DNA from: G963665185 sp963665185
Lineage (GTDB): Bacteria; Desulfobacterota; Desulfovibrionia; Desulfovibrionales; Desulfovibrionaceae
Direction of reading: 5' to 3'
DNA: 64,000 bases
Assembly: GCA_963665185.2 (NCBI GenBank)
Contig: CAXXPO010000010.1
Coordinates: 62,001 to 126,000, forward strand
The position numbers and the translations under genes are program-made. Below are positions 19,553 through 27,498 of the stretch, one piece after another. The notes beneath the pieces were generated by a model, which had not been told where the DNA came from, made no database searches, and saw only the letters and a program-made list of their open reading frames with translations. Numbering within the stretch: position 1 is the first letter of the stretch; the number at the start of each line of letters is the position of its first letter.

Positions 19553-20104
19553 ATGCCCAAGGTTTCCCTGCCCTTTTACGTGGCAGACATCTCCATGTTT
19601 GCCCGTACGCTTCGCCGCCAGCTCGACGAGCTGGCCTGCACCCCAAGCCATGTTGAAATGCTGAATCTGCTCTGCAGGACCAGCGGATATCGTAATTTCC
19701 AGCACTTCCGCGCCCAGCAGGAAGCTTACAAATCGCTCCATGCCCCCAAGCCGGTTCCGGCCGAGGTCAATTTCAAGCTTGTAAAACAGCTTGTCCGCTT
19801 CTTTGATGAAAAAGGCCGGCTCATCCGCTGGCCCGGGAAATTCACCCAGCGCATGATCTGCCTGTGGGTCATGTGGTCGCGTCTGCCAGCCAGGGCCGCT
19901 CTGACGGAAAAGGAAATCAACGATATCCTGACACTCCATCACCTCTTCGAAGACCACGCCTTGCTGCGCCGCGAGCTTGTGGACAGCAAACTCGTCCGCA
20001 GAACCGCGGATGGACGGCAATACCAGCGCAACGAAATCCAACCGCCTTCCGAGGCCCTGGTATTGTTGGAGCATTTGCGCGACACGCCTGCAAACAAAAA
20101 GTAG
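19553..20104 (+). CDS. DUF2087 domain-containing protein
   Basis: A 183-residue soluble protein. The C-terminal half (residues 80-165) matches DUF2087: LVRFFDEKGRLIRWPGKFTQ, LTEKEINDILTLHHLFEDH, LLRRELVDSKLVRR and a closing GRQYQRN, equivalent to the family's usual LRR-LVD...YWR ending. The N-terminal half carries a short module (LLCRTSGYRNFQHFRAQQ) sometimes found with this domain. DUF2087 proteins are thought to be DNA-binding or regulatory, but no function is proven. The gene stands alone; its mRNA can form a 14-bp hairpin just after the stop. Confidence 0.72.
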   Translation: MPKVSLPFYVADISMFARTLRRQLDELACTPSHVEMLNLLCRTSGYRNFQHFRAQQEAYKSLHAPKPVPAEVNFKLVKQLVRFFDEKGRLIRWPGKFTQRMICLWVMWSRLPARAALTEKEINDILTLHHLFEDHALLRRELVDSKLVRRTADGRQYQRNEIQPPSEALVLLEHLRDTPANKK

Positions 20105-20116
20105 CAGCCCGGACAA

Positions 20117-20146
20117 GTGCCGGAGAACGCCAGCGTTTTCCGGCAC
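20117..20146 (+). terminator. Hairpin after the DUF2087 gene
   Basis: A 14-bp stem with one G-U pair and a 2-base loop (arms starting GTGCCGGAGAACGC) begins 12 bases after the stop codon. It lacks a clear T tract, so it may be a terminator or an mRNA-stabilising hairpin. Confidence 0.5.
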
Positions 20147-20230
20147 GTTCAAAAGCAGGGGTAATCCCCCCGAAAAAGAGTGGTTCTGAAAAGTAGAATT
20201 TTCTCGTAAACCGAACCGAGGAGATTCGAC

Positions 20231-20497
20231 ATGAAGACATCTCGTTACACCGATTCCCAGATCCTGGGCATTCTCAAGCAGGCCGAAGGTGGCGTCCCCG
20301 TGGCCCAGCTCTGCCGCGAGCACGGCGTGAGCAGCGCCACATTCTACAAGTGGCGGTCCAAGTTCGGCGGCATGGACGCCTCGCTGATGGCGCGCATGAA
20401 GGAGTTGGAGCGGGAGAACCGCTTGCTCAAGCGCATGTATGCCGAGGAGAAGATGAAGGCCGAAGTGGTTGCTGAGGCGCTCGCAAAAAACTGGTGA
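20231..20497 (+). CDS. IS3-family transposase OrfA
   Basis: An 88-residue DNA-binding subunit. It has the helix-turn-helix form ILGILKQAEGGVPVAQLCRE / GVSSATFYKWRSKFGG followed by a leucine-zipper-like segment LENRLLKRMYAEE-type helix (residues 55-80) used to pair with OrfAB. A GAGGAG ribosome binding site precedes the ATG. Near its end the heptamer A AAA AAC (20485-20491) lies in the correct phase for -1 programmed frameshifting into orfB, three codons before the TGA. Confidence 0.9.
   Translation: MKTSRYTDSQILGILKQAEGGVPVAQLCREHGVSSATFYKWRSKFGGMDASLMARMKELERENRLLKRMYAEEKMKAEVVAEALAKNW
20485..20491 (+). promoter_or_regulatory. -1 programmed ribosomal frameshift site A AAA AAC
   Basis: In the orfA frame the codons read gcA AAA AAC TGG TGA. 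Slipping back one base gives A-K-K-L-V-R-P-S, which runs directly into orfB. This is the classic X XXY YYZ signal used by IS3 elements to make the OrfAB transposase. Confidence 0.85.
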
Positions 20498-21318
20498 GGC
20501 CGTCTCGCCGCCGCGAGATGGCCAAGAAAGCCGTGCAGCGCGAAGCCCTGAATGTCCGTCAGGCCTGCGAGGCGTTCCTCATCAGCCAGACCTGCTACCG
20601 CTATGAGCCTAGGCTTTCGGCTGAGAACGACTACATCGCCGACTGGCTGCTGCGTCTGACGCACAACCAGCGCAACTGGGGCTTTGGGCTGTGCTTCATG
20701 TACTTGAGGAATGTGAAGGGATTCGGCTGGAACCACAAACGGGTGTACCGGATCTACTGCGAACTGGAACTTAACATGCGGATCAAGCCCAAAAGGCGCA
20801 TCGTGCGTGAGAAGCCGATCCCGCTTGTCCAGCCAGAGGTCATCAACCAAGCGTGGTCCATGGATTTCATGCACGACAAGTTGCAGGATGGCCGCAGTTT
20901 CCGCCTGCTGAACGTGATCGACGACTACAACCGGGAAGGCTTGGCTATTGAAGTGGATTTCTCATTGTCGTCTGAGCGGGTCATCCGCACGCTGGAGCAG
21001 ATCATGGAATGGCGGGGCGCACCCCGGGCCATCCGGTGTGACAACGGCCCCGAATACATCAGCCATCGGCTGCAAGCCTGGGCCGAGAAGCAAGGGATAC
21101 GGCTCGAATACATCCAGCCCGGCAAGCCGCAGCAGAACGCATACGTCGAACGCTACAACCGGACGGTGCGGTATGACTGGCTGGTGCAGCACCTGTTTGA
21201 AAGCATAGAGGAGGTCCAGGATGTTGCCACCAAGTGGCTCTGGACCTACAACAATGAGCGGCCGCACACCGCCCTTGGGGGGTACCCCCCAAGGGCCTGC
21301 CTGGCCAAGGTGGCGTAG
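20494..21318 (+). CDS. IS3-family transposase OrfB (DDE integrase core)
   Basis: About 270 residues with an rve-type integrase core. The catalytic triad can be seen in SMDFMHDKLQDG (first Asp), IRCDNGPEYIS (second Asp) and QQNAYVERYNRTVRYDWL (Glu). The N-terminal part is the HTH_21-like segment (NWGFGLCFMYLR). The only start in frame is a GTG at 20494; the active protein is more likely the OrfAB fusion made by frameshifting at 20485. Confidence 0.92.
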   Translation: MRPSRRREMAKKAVQREALNVRQACEAFLISQTCYRYEPRLSAENDYIADWLLRLTHNQRNWGFGLCFMYLRNVKGFGWNHKRVYRIYCELELNMRIKPKRRIVREKPIPLVQPEVINQAWSMDFMHDKLQDGRSFRLLNVIDDYNREGLAIEVDFSLSSERVIRTLEQIMEWRGAPRAIRCDNGPEYISHRLQAWAEKQGIRLEYIQPGKPQQNAYVERYNRTVRYDWLVQHLFESIEEVQDVATKWLWTYNNERPHTALGGYPPRACLAKVA

Positions 21319-21384
21319 CCTCTACTTTTCAGGCCCCCTAGAAATGGGGGGATTACCCAGGCAGCTTCCGGTCCCGCATGGCGT

Positions 21385-22023
21385 TCAGCAAAAGGCCACG
21401 GCACGTGTGGGCGAGCCGTCCGAATTGTCCATTTTCAGAGGAAAACAGGAAAACATCAGTTCTTTGTCAGGCAGTGCGGCCAGATTGGTCAGATTCTCGA
21501 TGATGACCACACCGTGCTCCATTATGACGCGATGTACGGCGTAATCCTCGCTGTCCGCCGCGTCCACGGAAATGGTATCCACACCTACCCCCTTCAGCTC
21601 GAAGCCCATCAGCCACCTGGCCGCCTGCTCAGACAGAACGGGAAACCCGGAAAAATAGCGGTCCCGCCCCCAGCAGTTGCTCCAGTCCGTCCGCAAAAGA
21701 ACGAAATCCACCGTGCGCAATCCCTGTTCAAAAGCCGACAGATGCTGAACCGAAACAGCAGGTTCCCCCAGTCCGGTGCAATCAATCACAAGCGCACGCC
21801 CATAAAACTGCTCCAGTGCATACATATCCAGGGTTTTTCCGCCCTTGATCCCATGCGCCGGGGCATCCAGATGCGTTCCCGTATGCGAATACATGGTCAG
21901 TTTCTTTTCAAAATACCCGTGCTCCGCATGTGTGCAGACTGTCTTCAGAACAGGCTGTTCCGTGCCGGGATAAACCGGCATATCCTCCGTTATCAAGTGT
22001 GAAAGATCATATATTTTCAACAT
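21385..22023 (-). CDS. Cyclase family protein (kynurenine formamidase-like metal hydrolase)
   Basis: A 212-residue protein with the metal-binding motif HTGTHLDAPAH (residues about 48-58) and the start IYDLSHLITEDMPVYPG typical of the cyclase/KynB family. Members hydrolyse amides such as N-formylkynurenine or isatin. The start at 22023 has GGAG seven bases upstream; the longer open frame to 22098 has no family match. There are no tryptophan-degradation genes nearby, so the substrate is open. The IS element sits 27 bases beyond its stop codon. Confidence 0.82.
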   Translation of the reverse strand: MLKIYDLSHLITEDMPVYPGTEQPVLKTVCTHAEHGYFEKKLTMYSHTGTHLDAPAHGIKGGKTLDMYALEQFYGRALVIDCTGLGEPAVSVQHLSAFEQGLRTVDFVLLRTDWSNCWGRDRYFSGFPVLSEQAARWLMGFELKGVGVDTISVDAADSEDYAVHRVIMEHGVVIIENLTNLAALPDKELMFSCFPLKMDNSDGSPTRAVAFC

Positions 22024-22415
22024 ATTACAACTCCAAGAACATATGTCCCAGCGTTCCCGCTTCCACTTGCCACGCCAGATATTGTGTAGATTGTGCACTG
22101 TACAGCCGCCCCCAATTACAACGATATCCGGTATGAGGGCGTCGCCACCAGCAAGGTCATGCTAGCGGCCAATAGCGTTTGCGTCTGCAACTCAAAAATC
22201 CTACCGAAGCGCCGTTTTCAACAGAGTCGATAAGCAATGCACACAGATCAAGGAAATATCCGCCTCTGAGTGACGTAACTCGCCGCAACACAATCATGTA
22301 TATATTTTTTCAACTGCTTAAAGGCCCATCGTCAAAACAAAGAGCTGCACACTAAAGCACAGCTGATGAACAGATAGGCTCTTTGGATTACGACCTCAGG
22401 CTCCTGCAACATACT
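22024..22415. other. Intergenic region without recognisable features
   Basis: About 390 bases upstream of the cyclase gene. No gene is supported. The promoter of the cyclase gene should lie in its right part relative to the minus strand. Confidence 0.4.
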
Positions 22416-22532
22416 TCAGCTTTTCCTCGAAACCACTACACCCCACCTGCTCAGCACTTCCACCACCCTCGCCAGGGGCAGTCCGACGGCGTTGGTATAC
22501 GCCCCTCTGATATCTAAAAAAACAGTCGTCAT
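22416..22532 (-). pseudogene. 3' fragment of a second maf gene
   Basis: On the minus strand this stretch reads FLDIRGAYTNAVGLPLARVV followed by EVLSRWGVVVSRKS and a stop. It matches the C terminus of the intact Maf at 23685 (VYGSYTNVVGLPLARVVELL), but the rest of the gene is missing. Over the best-aligned 32 bases about a fifth differ, so it is not a fresh copy of the neighbour. It looks like the end of another maf allele left by a recombination event that placed the GT2 gene here. Confidence 0.7.
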
Positions 22533-22576
22533 GTTAAGACATTGTCGTAGCAGCTTGTTCAAGTCATCGGTGGGGT

Positions 22577-23251
22577 TCAGCCGCCTTTTTTCCTGTGCAG
22601 CCTTGACTGTTGCATGAAACTAACACCTTTCTTATCAAGACCAAGCCCGGCATCGTATACGCCGACGACATCTTCCAGGTACTCGACACTGCGGGCCCGC
22701 CGAAAATACCTCAGGATGTTCAGGTAATCCGATTCGTATTTCCCGACACCGTGCCAGCCGTCGCACCGTACGACCACAAGCTCGCGACTCAGGCAGAGGC
22801 AGAGCGGGTCGATGTTGCATTGTCTGATAGGCTCTTCTTCATCATTACGGGGGAGAAATGGTACATCGAATGTCTTTGACGTGTCGATCTTTCCAACAAT
22901 CATTTCGGTATCGGGATGAGCCAAAAAACTGAGAAGGGCATTGGGAGTGAGCGTATTATCATCGTCCAGAAAGAGAATTCGCTTCCCACGCGAGGCTTTC
23001 AGGAGTGTATTTCGTATGGCGTTGCCATAGTTGCCATCATGAGGGAGGTTGAAATAGCGGACAAAGGGAGCGTCAACGACCTGCTCCCCTTGAACTCCGT
23101 CGAATCCCACGAGCATTTCCACTTGCTCCGGGGAAATGAGATCGCCGGCAGCTTCTATGGTGGCCTCCACGCTTCGGATGGCCTGAGCCAGTCCGTTTGG
23201 ACGATCCCCGCGACTGGGGGTGATTATCGAATAGAGTATCTCTGGAGACAT
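22577..23251 (-). CDS. Glycosyltransferase family 2
   Basis: A 224-residue GT-A protein. It begins ILYSIITPSRGDRPNGLAQA, with the nucleotide-binding and DXD-like region KRILFLDDDNTLTPNALLSF and a C-terminal GVGKYESDYLNIL segment where a catalytic acidic residue is expected. It is short but complete for a single-domain GT2. It lies between two remnants (a maf 3' end at 22416 and an unidentified 3' end at 23315), suggesting it came in on a transferred segment. The acceptor is unknown. Confidence 0.8.
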   Translation of the reverse strand: MSPEILYSIITPSRGDRPNGLAQAIRSVEATIEAAGDLISPEQVEMLVGFDGVQGEQVVDAPFVRYFNLPHDGNYGNAIRNTLLKASRGKRILFLDDDNTLTPNALLSFLAHPDTEMIVGKIDTSKTFDVPFLPRNDEEEPIRQCNIDPLCLCLSRELVVVRCDGWHGVGKYESDYLNILRYFRRARSVEYLEDVVGVYDAGLGLDKKGVSFMQQSRLHRKKGG

Positions 23252-23314
23252 GCGTTGTTAACCCCTTGTCAGGAAAGAGCTTTTTGTCAACATCTCATGT
23301 TTAAAACAGTCTGA

Positions 23315-23443
23315 TTATTTCGTCGGATACAATTGGTCCAATCTCATGAATAGCCTGGCCGCCAAAGGCGCATATCCCGCTTCGGTTACCATCTGAAATA
23401 CGTCAGCGAGAAAGGTGCGTGCATCCCAGCCAGACCGGATCAT
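23315..23443 (-). pseudogene. Probable 3' remnant of an unidentified gene
   Basis: A 42-codon stretch reading MIRSGWDARTFLADVFQMV... and ending ...LAARLFMRLDQLYPTK, 63 bases upstream of the GT2 gene. It has the amphipathic helix pattern of the end of a larger protein (TPR-like) rather than a small free-standing gene, and a stop codon cuts the frame just upstream. I do not recognise the family. Confidence 0.35.
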
Positions 23444-23611
23444 GTTGTCCCTGGAGCGGCGTCAACCGGGAGTGGGGCCAGCAAGCTCATCAGATTTTAT
23501 ATAAAACCATATTCGAAAAATTAGAAGGCATTAAAGATAGAAGACAAGAATATCAAGATGAGTTGGAACGATTGTATCTTAAAGGTTTGTACCGGTCTAA
23601 CTCAATACAGA

Positions 23612-23641
23612 AGTCCCCACTTCCCAATTGAAGTGGGGACT
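23612..23641. repeat. 11-bp inverted repeat
   Basis: AGTCCCCACTT and AAGTGGGGACT face each other across an 8-base loop. The hairpin ends an AT-rich stretch (about 23485-23605) unlike its GC-rich surroundings. Such hairpins occur at the ends of IS200/IS605-type elements, but no transposase is present. Confidence 0.45.
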
Positions 23642-23684
23642 GGGTGGGGATTCCAGGCGGAGAATGCTATGAATGTACGATTTT

Positions 23685-24281
23685 TCAGCCCTGCCTTGGA
23701 CCGATAACACCCCAAGATACTAAGAGCTCCACCACCCTTGCCAACGGCAAGCCGACGACGTTGGTGTACGAACCATACACGTTGCGCACCAGGAATGCCC
23801 CCCGCCCCTGGATGGCATATGATCCGGCCTTGCCTTCCGGTTCACCCGTGGCGACATAGGCACGAAGAACATCTTCAGTGGCCTCTATGAACTCCACCTG
23901 CGTGGCAATGGAAAATTCGCTTTTCTTCCAGCCCGGACCGATTAGGGCACAGCCCGTGATCACTTCGTGCGTCCTGCCCGAAAGCATGGACAGCATTTCC
24001 AGGGCATGTTCACGGCTCTTTGGTTTTCCCAAAATGCGGCCCCGGACGGTCACGATGGTATCCGCGCCAATGACCACGGCCTGAGGAAAACGCGCGGCGA
24101 CTTCCTCGGCCTTGGCCTTGGCCGCGCGCACGGCATAAGCAGCCGGCGTTTCCTCCAACTCCGGAGCGGGTTCCTCTCCCTGGGCCGGGTGGACCTCGAA
24201 GGCCACGCCCAGGGAACCTATCAAATCCTGCCGACGCGGCGATCCCGATGCCAAAACCAACGGCCTGTTCGCAACAAACAC
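23685..24281 (-). CDS. maf: Maf-family nucleoside triphosphate pyrophosphatase
   Basis: A 198-residue house-cleaning enzyme that hydrolyses non-canonical or modified nucleoside triphosphates (dTTP/UTP type). Family motifs are PLVLASGSPRRQDLI near the N terminus, the catalytic VVIGADTIV, GKPKSREHALEMLSMLSGRT and the C-terminal SYTNVVGLPL. The start is the GTG at 24281, preceded by GGAG with six bases between; upstream in-frame codons overlap the nitroreductase gene and lack the family pattern. It probably forms a transcript with the nitroreductase 70 bases upstream. Confidence 0.9.
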   Translation of the reverse strand: MFVANRPLVLASGSPRRQDLIGSLGVAFEVHPAQGEEPAPELEETPAAYAVRAAKAKAEEVAARFPQAVVIGADTIVTVRGRILGKPKSREHALEMLSMLSGRTHEVITGCALIGPGWKKSEFSIATQVEFIEATEDVLRAYVATGEPEGKAGSYAIQGRGAFLVRNVYGSYTNVVGLPLARVVELLVSWGVIGPRQG

Positions 24282-24351
24282 GCGCAACTCCTTTTCTCCA
24301 ACCTGGCAGACAGGCCGGACAGGTCCTCCCTGCCCGGCACGAAACAAAATC

Positions 24352-25191
24352 CTATCCAGACGTCCACCGTATTTCGTGCAGACGCGCGTCCTCATGGTCC
24401 ACCACACGGTGATAATGGACCGCCGGATACCCGAACACCATACAATACACAATGACATTGCCTTGCGGAAGCCCGAGTCTTGCCTGCAGATGTGGCGCAA
24501 TCAGGGTGAACATCCAGTTTGCCAGGCCATCCCAAAGCGTGCCCAGCCCCATGCTCTGCGCCAGCAATTCAAAATAACTCAGGGCGATGAAACCGTCCGC
24601 CTGGGGTGTCGGACCGCTTTCCGGTGTCGACACCACCAGCAGATGCGGTGCTCCACGAAACAGCACATCGATCTTCTTCTCTTCCCATACCTTGCTTATA
24701 CCGGCAAACCATTCCTTTCCAGGAGGCAACGCATCCTGTTCCACCACCTTGCGCAAGGCCGCATAAACATCAGCGCGCATGGAGCGCATGGTTTCCGCAT
24801 CGCGCACCACGGAAAACCCCACCTGCCGGTTGTTCACCCCGGTGGGCGCATTGGCGGCCGCGCACAGCAGACGATCAAGCGCATCGGGTTCCACAACACT
24901 ATCCTTGTAATAACGTACGGACCGACGACCCATGGCCAGTGTCTCCATCTGCCGGAACGACGGCAGATTTCCTTTGAGCGGCCTGTGACTGGACGGATCA
25001 ATGCCGAACACGGACAGCGCTCCCGGCTTGCACACCGCCAGGCAGTGCTGGCAACGGATGCACATGCTTTCCCTTTCCGGGTCCACATGCGGATACGTTT
25101 CCGGCCCGTGCTTGATGATCATGTACGGACAGACCTTGGCGCATTCGCCGCATTGGATACACTTTTCCGAATCCACTGAAAATTGCATCAT
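24352..25191 (-). CDS. Ferredoxin-nitroreductase fusion protein
   Basis: About 279 residues. Residues 1-60 are a 2x[4Fe-4S] ferredoxin (CIQCGECAKVCP and CIRCQHCLAVCKPG). The rest is a nitroreductase fold (FMN): MGRRSVRYYKDS, APTGVNNRQVGFSVV and GLGTLWDGL. Such fusions are common in anaerobes and are thought to reduce nitro compounds, quinones or flavins with ferredoxin electrons. The second in-frame ATG pair (25191) is preferred because GGAG lies seven bases upstream; the ATG at 25197 is only one base from it. A paralogue lies at 49880. It is divergent from the TetR gene. Confidence 0.85.
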   Translation of the reverse strand: MMQFSVDSEKCIQCGECAKVCPYMIIKHGPETYPHVDPERESMCIRCQHCLAVCKPGALSVFGIDPSSHRPLKGNLPSFRQMETLAMGRRSVRYYKDSVVEPDALDRLLCAAANAPTGVNNRQVGFSVVRDAETMRSMRADVYAALRKVVEQDALPPGKEWFAGISKVWEEKKIDVLFRGAPHLLVVSTPESGPTPQADGFIALSYFELLAQSMGLGTLWDGLANWMFTLIAPHLQARLGLPQGNVIVYCMVFGYPAVHYHRVVDHEDARLHEIRWTSG

Positions 25192-25308
25192 ATTCATTCT
25201 CCAGACGTTGCTTTTTCCTCAACGCTTCGACGCGAAAAACGGGCTCCCGCCGCCTGTGGACAATGCCACAAGAGTCCGGGCAGAGCAAAACCCTGGGTGT
25301 CACGTTTG

Positions 25309-25335
25309 TTGACAGTTGAAATTTTCAGATATAAG
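25309..25335 (+). promoter_or_regulatory. Candidate sigma-70 promoter of the tetR-TRAP operon
   Basis: TTGACA at 25309-25314 and TATAAG at 25330-25335 with a short 15-base spacer. It lies just upstream of two operator-like palindromes and 60 bases before the tetR start. Confidence 0.45.
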
Positions 25336-25351
25336 TCAATCCTTCACATCG

Positions 25352-25382
25352 TGACCAGTGGTCATTTTTCGACCGTCGGTCA
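25352..25382 (+). promoter_or_regulatory. Paired palindromic operators for the TetR regulator
   Basis: Two sites of the form [T/C]GACC-N3-GGTCA: TGACCAGTGGTCA (25352-25364) and CGACCGTCGGTCA (25370-25382), centres 18 bases apart. They lie between the candidate promoter and the tetR start codon (25397), a usual place for autorepression. Binding by the adjacent regulator is inferred. Confidence 0.65.
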
Positions 25383-25396
25383 ACGCCGGAGCACCA

Positions 25397-25999
25397 ATGG
25401 CACGCAAACAGCAGGAAAAATCCCAACAGACCGCCGACGAACTCATGGCCGTTGCCATGGAACTCTTCGGCGTAAAAGGCTTTTCCGCCACTTCGGTCAG
25501 CGACATCACGGAGCAGGCAGGCTACGCCAAGGGAAGCTTCTATCGTCACTTCAAAAGCAAGGACGAACTTTTCCTGCGCATCCTCGCCCAAAAAATGACA
25601 GACTACCGCGACCAGCGCGACAGACGCATCGCTGCCGCCCGCAACCTGGAGGATGTCTACGCCATTATCTGGGATTTCCTGGAATCCATCATTCAGGACA
25701 AAGGCTGGTCTGCTTCTTTTTTGGAGTTCACACTCCATGCCTCGCGCAATGCCGAACTGCGGACCGAACTCAACAACGGGCTGTACCGCCTGTCCAACGA
25801 CATTTTCGCGGACATGGTCCGTCCGCACCTGCCCAACGGCTACCCCCCGGAAAAACTCGGCGCCCTGAACACCGCCCTGTTTGAAGGGTTTCTCATCCAC
25901 AATCTGCTGGAAACCGGCACCATCGATAGCGCCGACATCCGCCGGGCCGCGCTGGTCCTGGTCAGGTCGCTCATTGCCGCACCCAAGGAAGAATCATGA
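25397..25999 (+). CDS. TetR-family transcriptional regulator
   Basis: A 200-residue repressor-type protein. The N-terminal helix-turn-helix is clear: ELMAVAMELFGVKGFSATSV...DITEQAGYAKGSFYRHFKSKDEL. The C-terminal ligand domain is unassigned. The ATG at 25397 has GGAG upstream; the open frame starts at 25358 but that part overlaps the operators. The stop overlaps the ATG of dctP (ATGA), so it probably controls the TRAP transporter operon it belongs to and itself. Confidence 0.88.
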   Translation: MARKQQEKSQQTADELMAVAMELFGVKGFSATSVSDITEQAGYAKGSFYRHFKSKDELFLRILAQKMTDYRDQRDRRIAAARNLEDVYAIIWDFLESIIQDKGWSASFLEFTLHASRNAELRTELNNGLYRLSNDIFADMVRPHLPNGYPPEKLGALNTALFEGFLIHNLLETGTIDSADIRRAALVLVRSLIAAPKEES

Positions 26000-27006
26000 A
26001 AAAAACACTCTGCCTGACCGCCCTTCTGGCCCTCACCATCGCCCTGTTTGCCCTGCCCGCGCAGGCGGAGCCCATCCGGCTGTCCTACAGCTGCTTCTTC
26101 CCGCCCACCCATGTCCAGTCGAAACTTGCCGAAGCCTGGTGCGAAGAAGTGACCAAACGCACCAACGGCCAGGTTGTCATCGATTTCTACCCCGGAGGAA
26201 CCCTGACCAAAGCACCCCAGGCATATGACGGAGTAGTCCAGGGCATGTCCGACATCGGGATGTCCGCCCTGGCCTACTCGCGCGGCCGTTTCCCGGTCAT
26301 GGCCGCCGTGGACCTGCCTCTCGGCTACACCAGCGGCAAGGATGCCACACGGGTGGCCAATGCCGTGGCGGAAAAGTTCCACCCCGCCGAACTCGACGAC
26401 GTGGAAGTCATGTATTTTCACGCCCACGGTCCCGGCCTGCTGCACACCCGCAAAACCCCGGTCCGCAAGCTGGAAGATCTCAAGGGGTTGAAAATCCGCG
26501 CCACCGGCAACAGCGCCAAGGTCGTGGAAGCCTGCGGCGGCACGCCCGTCGCCATGTCCATGCCCGACAGCTACCAAAGCATCCGAAAGGGCATCGTCGA
26601 CGGCAGCTTCTACCCCGTGGAAACCAACAAGGGTTGGCGCATGGCCGAAGTCGTGGACTACATGACCGAGACCTTTCCCATCGGCTACACCACCACCTTC
26701 TTCGTGGTCATGAACAAGGACAAGTGGAACGCGCTGCCCGATTCCGCCAAGCAAGCCATCCGCGACATCAACACGGAATGGACCGCCAAACACGGCGCAA
26801 CCTGGGACGAAAGCGACAAGGTCGGCCGCGCCTTCTTCCTCCAGAAAAAAGGCGAGATCATCCAACTTTCCCCCGAACAGGCCAAAGTCTGGCACGACGC
26901 CGCCGCGCCCATCATCAATCAATACGCCGAGGAACTTACGGCCAAGGGGCTGAACGGCAAGGAAATAGTGGAGTTCACCGTCACGACCCTCAACCAGGGC
27001 AAATAG
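25996..27006 (+). CDS. dctP: TRAP transporter substrate-binding protein DctP
   Basis: A 336-residue periplasmic binding protein with a signal peptide (residues 1-24, cleavage after LPAQA). It then shows the DctP pattern: IRLSYSCFFPPTHVQSKLAE, GQVVIDFYPGGTLTKAPQAY, LKGLKIRATGNSAKVVEACG with the conserved Arg that binds a carboxylate, and GSFYPVETNKGWRMAEV. TRAP systems use an ion gradient to import organic acids. Its start overlaps tetR; dctQ follows seven bases after its stop. Confidence 0.92.
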   Translation: MKKTLCLTALLALTIALFALPAQAEPIRLSYSCFFPPTHVQSKLAEAWCEEVTKRTNGQVVIDFYPGGTLTKAPQAYDGVVQGMSDIGMSALAYSRGRFPVMAAVDLPLGYTSGKDATRVANAVAEKFHPAELDDVEVMYFHAHGPGLLHTRKTPVRKLEDLKGLKIRATGNSAKVVEACGGTPVAMSMPDSYQSIRKGIVDGSFYPVETNKGWRMAEVVDYMTETFPIGYTTTFFVVMNKDKWNALPDSAKQAIRDINTEWTAKHGATWDESDKVGRAFFLQKKGEIIQLSPEQAKVWHDAAAPIINQYAEELTAKGLNGKEIVEFTVTTLNQGK

Positions 27007-27013
27007 CGTTTCC

Positions 27014-27487
27014 ATGCAGACCCCGCTCCTCGACCGCACGGAAAAAATCCTGCGCAACATCGCCGCCGTCTGTCTGGCTGCCATGGCCTTGCTAACCTGC
27101 GCCGACGTGGTGGGCCGCGCCATGGGACACCCAGTGTTCGGCTCCGAAGAACTCGTCGCCTTCATGGCCGCTCTGTGCATGGCCTTTGCCCTGCCCTTCG
27201 CCCACACACAACGCAGCCACATAGGAGTGGAAATCCTCTACACCCGGCTGCCTGCCCGCGCACGCAGGGCACTCGACATATCAACCTCCCTGCTCGCCCT
27301 CGGACTCTTCAGCCTGGTGGCCTGGCAAATGGCCGCCTACGCAATCGACAAATACGACTCCGGCGTGCTCTCCATGAACCTCGAACTGCCGGAATACACC
27401 ATCGTCGCCGCGACAGCCGCAGGCTTCGCCGTGTTCGCCGTAAGGCTGGCAACGGATGTGGGGAGAGCATTACAGGGGGAAAGGTAG
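27014..27487 (+). CDS. dctQ: TRAP transporter small membrane subunit DctQ
   Basis: A 157-residue protein with four hydrophobic segments (about residues 15-35, 47-67, 88-108 and 128-148). Family elements are LTCADVVGRAMGHPVFGSEE near the first helix and HTQRSHIGVEILY after the second. It forms the membrane complex with DctM. It follows dctP closely; dctM begins only 220 bases later, the gap being filled with hairpin repeats. Confidence 0.9.
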   Translation: MQTPLLDRTEKILRNIAAVCLAAMALLTCADVVGRAMGHPVFGSEELVAFMAALCMAFALPFAHTQRSHIGVEILYTRLPARARRALDISTSLLALGLFSLVAWQMAAYAIDKYDSGVLSMNLELPEYTIVAATAAGFAVFAVRLATDVGRALQGER

Positions 27488-27498
27488 GAAAAGGAAAT

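Larger units (their letters stand above)
20160..21357 (+). mobile_element. IS3-family insertion sequence, apparently complete
   Basis: A 1198-bp element. The ends are inverted: GGTAATCCCCCC at 20160 and GGGGGGATTACC ending at 21357, with a second matching block CTGAAAAGTAGA further in on both sides. The flanks carry a 4-bp direct repeat CAGG (20156-20159 and 21358-21361), a target duplication of the size known for IS3 elements. Inside are orfA and orfB with a -1 frameshift signal. Ends, duplication and both frames are intact, so the insertion looks recent and possibly active. It landed between the DUF2087 hairpin and the 3' end of the cyclase gene without breaking either. Confidence 0.88.

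Noticed and set aside
23419..23631. 70-codon plus-strand frame ending in the AT-rich patch
   Set aside because: The frame joins GC-rich and AT-rich text of different origin and has no ribosome binding site; only the patch itself is reported.
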